Assembly (NCBI RefSeq): GCF_000186865.1
Contig: NW_008705564.1
Location: 684,444-748,443 of the forward strand
Source of the DNA: Aureococcus anophagefferens
Lineage: Eukaryota > Sar > Pelagophyceae > Pelagomonadales > Pelagomonadaceae
Length of the DNA: 64,000 nucleotides
Direction: 5' to 3'
A model generated the notes under the pieces. That model saw nothing but the letters and a program-made list of their open reading frames with translations, was not told the origin of the DNA and ran no database searches. Numbering within the stretch: the first letter of the stretch is position 1; every line of letters begins with the position of its first letter. Below, piece after piece: positions 63,001 to 64,000 of this stretch. Both the position numbers and the translations under genes were made by a program.

Positions 63001-64000
63001 GCGCAGGTGATGTTACCGTTGTCAACCACGACTTCGCGTTCGCCGGGGAGGCAGTTCGAGCAGAATCGCTGCCCGAGTCCAGAGATCCTGCCGGCCGGGC
63101 AACCCGTGCAGACCTCCGCGGCGGGCGCGTTGGAATAGGTATTGTACGGGCACAATTCGCACGTCGTGGCCGTGGTCTCGCTGGCGAATTTTCCCGCAGC
63201 GCAGAGCTTGCACGCGCCAACGAGCGGCACGTAGCCGTCGTCGCTAAATTTGCCGGGTAGGCACCGCGGCCGCGTCGGCGCGGCGCTGGGCAAGCTGGAC
63301 GGCGAGGCCGTCGGAGTGGTCGAAGGGGCGGCGCTCGGAGCGCCACTCGGAGCGCTGCTCGGCGCAGAGGTCGTCGGCCCGCTCGTCGTCGGCGTCGCAG
63401 ACGGAATCGCGGTGGTTGGGGCGGGAGTAGGTTTGGGTGTCGGCGTGGCCGTCGGCGCGGGAGTAAATGACACCTGAAAATCGATCGAATCCACGAGAGA
63501 CCCGTCGTCCGTGCACTTTAGGGTGAGCGTGAATTCGTTCGAACCCGCGTCGCCGGCGACGACCTGCATCTGCTGCCCGTCGTTGGCTATGGTCTGCGAG
63601 CCGACCTCGTTCCCGTCCGGGTCGGTCAGCGCGACTTCGACGGTCGCGCAGCCGGGGCCGCGGTACGCCCAGAGGAGCTCGCACTCGATGCCGTGGACGC
63701 ACGTCGACGCGGAGCCGATGCTCGTGATTGCCAGGACGGAGGCCGTGGGCGGGAACGAAGGGGCGGGCGTTGGCTTCGGCGTGGTGGGATTTGGCGTTGG
63801 AGTCGGAGTCGGCTGCGGCGTCTCGCAATTTGACGAAAAGCTGACGCCGCAATCGGCGACGGCGCAGCTGGACGAGGTCGCGAAGTCTGACGCGGAGACA
63901 GAGCTCGAGATGCACCAGTCGAGGTCCTGGTCGAAGGCTGAAGCACTCAAGAACATGCCGCCCATGTTCGTCACCTTCGACGGGGGATCCTCAGAGCGAC
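60087..64000 (-). CDS. Cys-rich multi-TM receptor-like protein (5' end outside the window)
   Basis: The frame is open to the right edge, so at least 1,304 residues are visible. It enters in a BspA/DUF285-type repeat (SKVTNMGGMFLSASAFDQDLDW), passes a Pro/Thr linker and a beta-sandwich-like segment (TVEVALTDPDGNEVGSQTIA), then a Thr/Ser/Ala-Pro repeat. Eight to ten ephrin-receptor-like Cys motifs follow (CPAGEFS, CEACAPGRRQPAAGQKQC). A TM helix (FHLLLLALFVASPFLV, about 62345) leads to an intracellular part with three imperfect leucine-rich helical units (LRLDLVLDAVRSAFPSLEPP, then LDALLAAVRAAFPSLKPP) and four to six further TM helices up to LVATKDRYRAR. It resembles the C-terminal plan of the giant gene at 27450-43922 without its cadherin and IPT parts. 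Probably a surface receptor; ligand unknown. Confidence 0.75.
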   Translation of the reverse strand, partial: RSEDPPSKVTNMGGMFLSASAFDQDLDWCISSSVSASDFATSSSCAVADCGVSFSSNCETPQPTPTPTPNPTTPKPTPAPSFPPTASVLAITSIGSASTCVHGIECELLWAYRGPGCATVEVALTDPDGNEVGSQTIANDGQQMQVVAGDAGSNEFTLTLKCTDDGSLVDSIDFQVSFTPAPTATPTPKPTPAPTTAIPSATPTTSGPTTSAPSSAPSGAPSAAPSTTPTASPSSLPSAAPTRPRCLPGKFSDDGYVPLVGACKLCAAGKFASETTATTCELCPYNTYSNAPAAEVCTGCPAGRISGLGQRFCSNCLPGEREVVVDNGNITCAPCENGTFSPLGLFCEVCQPGYFTADSIECRPCPAGEFSDKPFSTACEACAPGRRQPAAGQKQCERCPASTYQPQSGQLGCDRCSSFQLGRTSRQGSTTCDFCEAGLYLADDDTAIDGSRCVSCPDHATCAEGTTIETIAVHDGCWRTTPGSSKVRECFREDACVGGAGNATRCADGYYKTLCAACERDFYRDMSTGQCHACDAAAARRFRHFFGFHLLLLALFVASPFLVTRAVRKAVRRAATRQLPAASSLKRPRKVIKVAPLYTDPGDVAAAEPKPEPEPAPGEDDSDDHTTMILPFDGAVTGAFYNDDDDGGGGGAAAEAPLPRTEPATTPRDFHGPRAESTSAELNRRVGPYDSEEEPLLERPPKTPRARPAVACVRSVPESVGDEAIVEAASVATGSTFQRIRRTKRDAFVYLVVAGDDLPDACRIGDATYAVTWSLEGEASPAADRAERILEPVRESLEASIADALEKSWGMDRFFQRFVAALEVKLPDVPDLADLRLVFEILDGMPTLASLRLDLVLDAVRSAFPSLEPPQLDGLLEILREVLPNLPEIVDLDALLAAVRAAFPSLKPPRLLDLLIILDVKYPSFERFDYDAIVSAIEEAIMAKVKILVVFLQTMSYLPDIYYHVHWPDQLTRVLNLFNPLNLDLFSLIHLECVVKKLSFYDRLLAVTIGPVLASAALGTVAVVSKTRSAKCIDLFLKLCFFVFSSTSTSIFQAFACDDSFDDGRSLLACDYSISCKTSKFRAFSAYAIVCVFVYPIGIVALFTTLVVARRRAIDPPLGDDGARRVRLEETEAVERCGRASLAEQSKNAQRRAGDDSTLKSIGFLWMHYLPRFWWFEIAESVRRLLVTAVAVTVQPGSTTQLAYGLLTAFLSSALYSIARPFSNDLDNTLAIVASMVLFFATFSGLLISADVTKDESWSVVGVGAVLAGLTVAVVVLSVVLMLLQAKALLEKLVATKDRYRAR

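Overview
The window is nuclear DNA of a very GC-rich, gene-dense eukaryotic alga. Three things point to a heterokont (stramenopile) with a complex plastid, most likely a pelagophyte such as Aureococcus anophagefferens: plastid presequences of secondary-plastid type (an ASSFAP motif after a signal peptide near 55.9 kb; a signal, transit and twin-arginine lumen leader near 26.5 kb), large Cys-rich/cadherin/IPT membrane proteins, and many ~190-200 bp introns that look like DNA transposons, which match the introner elements known from Aureococcus. The species is an inference. I recognised no bacterial operons, CRISPR arrays, tRNA genes or viral genes.

Layout. 0-2.7 kb: a partial gene, a YqaJ-fold nuclease with an inserted GYF-like domain, and a small N-myristoylation-type protein. 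2.7-9.9 kb: a minus-strand cluster of three paralogous six-TM proteins plus a relic of a fourth, interrupted by a perfect 510-bp MITE (18-bp inverted repeats, 8-bp target duplication) and by a tandemly duplicated sulfotransferase gene. 9.9-13.3 kb: an ankyrin protein divergent from a membrane-anchored GH6 cellulase. 13.5-24.3 kb: an IP3-receptor-like protein ending in a voltage-sensor-like domain. 24.5-27.4 kb: a tiny acylation-type ORF, a phosphagen kinase and a thylakoid-lumen PsbP-like protein. 27.5-43.9 kb (minus): one 5,228-residue secreted/membrane protein that starts with a JmjC/Cupin_4 oxygenase and continues through Cys-rich repeats, a beta-propeller, LamG, cadherin and IPT/TIG repeats to a multi-TM end. 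44.1-46.8 kb: a coiled-coil protein and a disordered protein, tail to tail. 46.9-55.4 kb: the checkpoint kinase ATR. 55.5-60.1 kb: a small plastid-targeted protein and a TPR-cupin protein. 60.1-64 kb: the 3' part of a second large Cys-rich receptor.

Main signal. Fourteen introns in five genes are transposon-like elements of two families (A, nine copies, ~181-192 bp; B, five copies, ~179-203 bp). Each sits between copies of an 8-bp target duplication, exact in twelve of fourteen. In every case the left duplication begins GT or GC and supplies the 5' splice site, while the element's end supplies the AG, so splicing restores the pre-insertion reading frame. Donors are half GT and half GC. Insertions occur in both orientations. 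A and B share a core, and their ends and target-site length resemble the independent MITE at 4.9 kb, suggesting hAT-like origins.

Several genes carry one-base frame shifts, mostly in G/C runs; many may be assembly errors. There is one 50-N gap (14144-14193) and one single N (3092).
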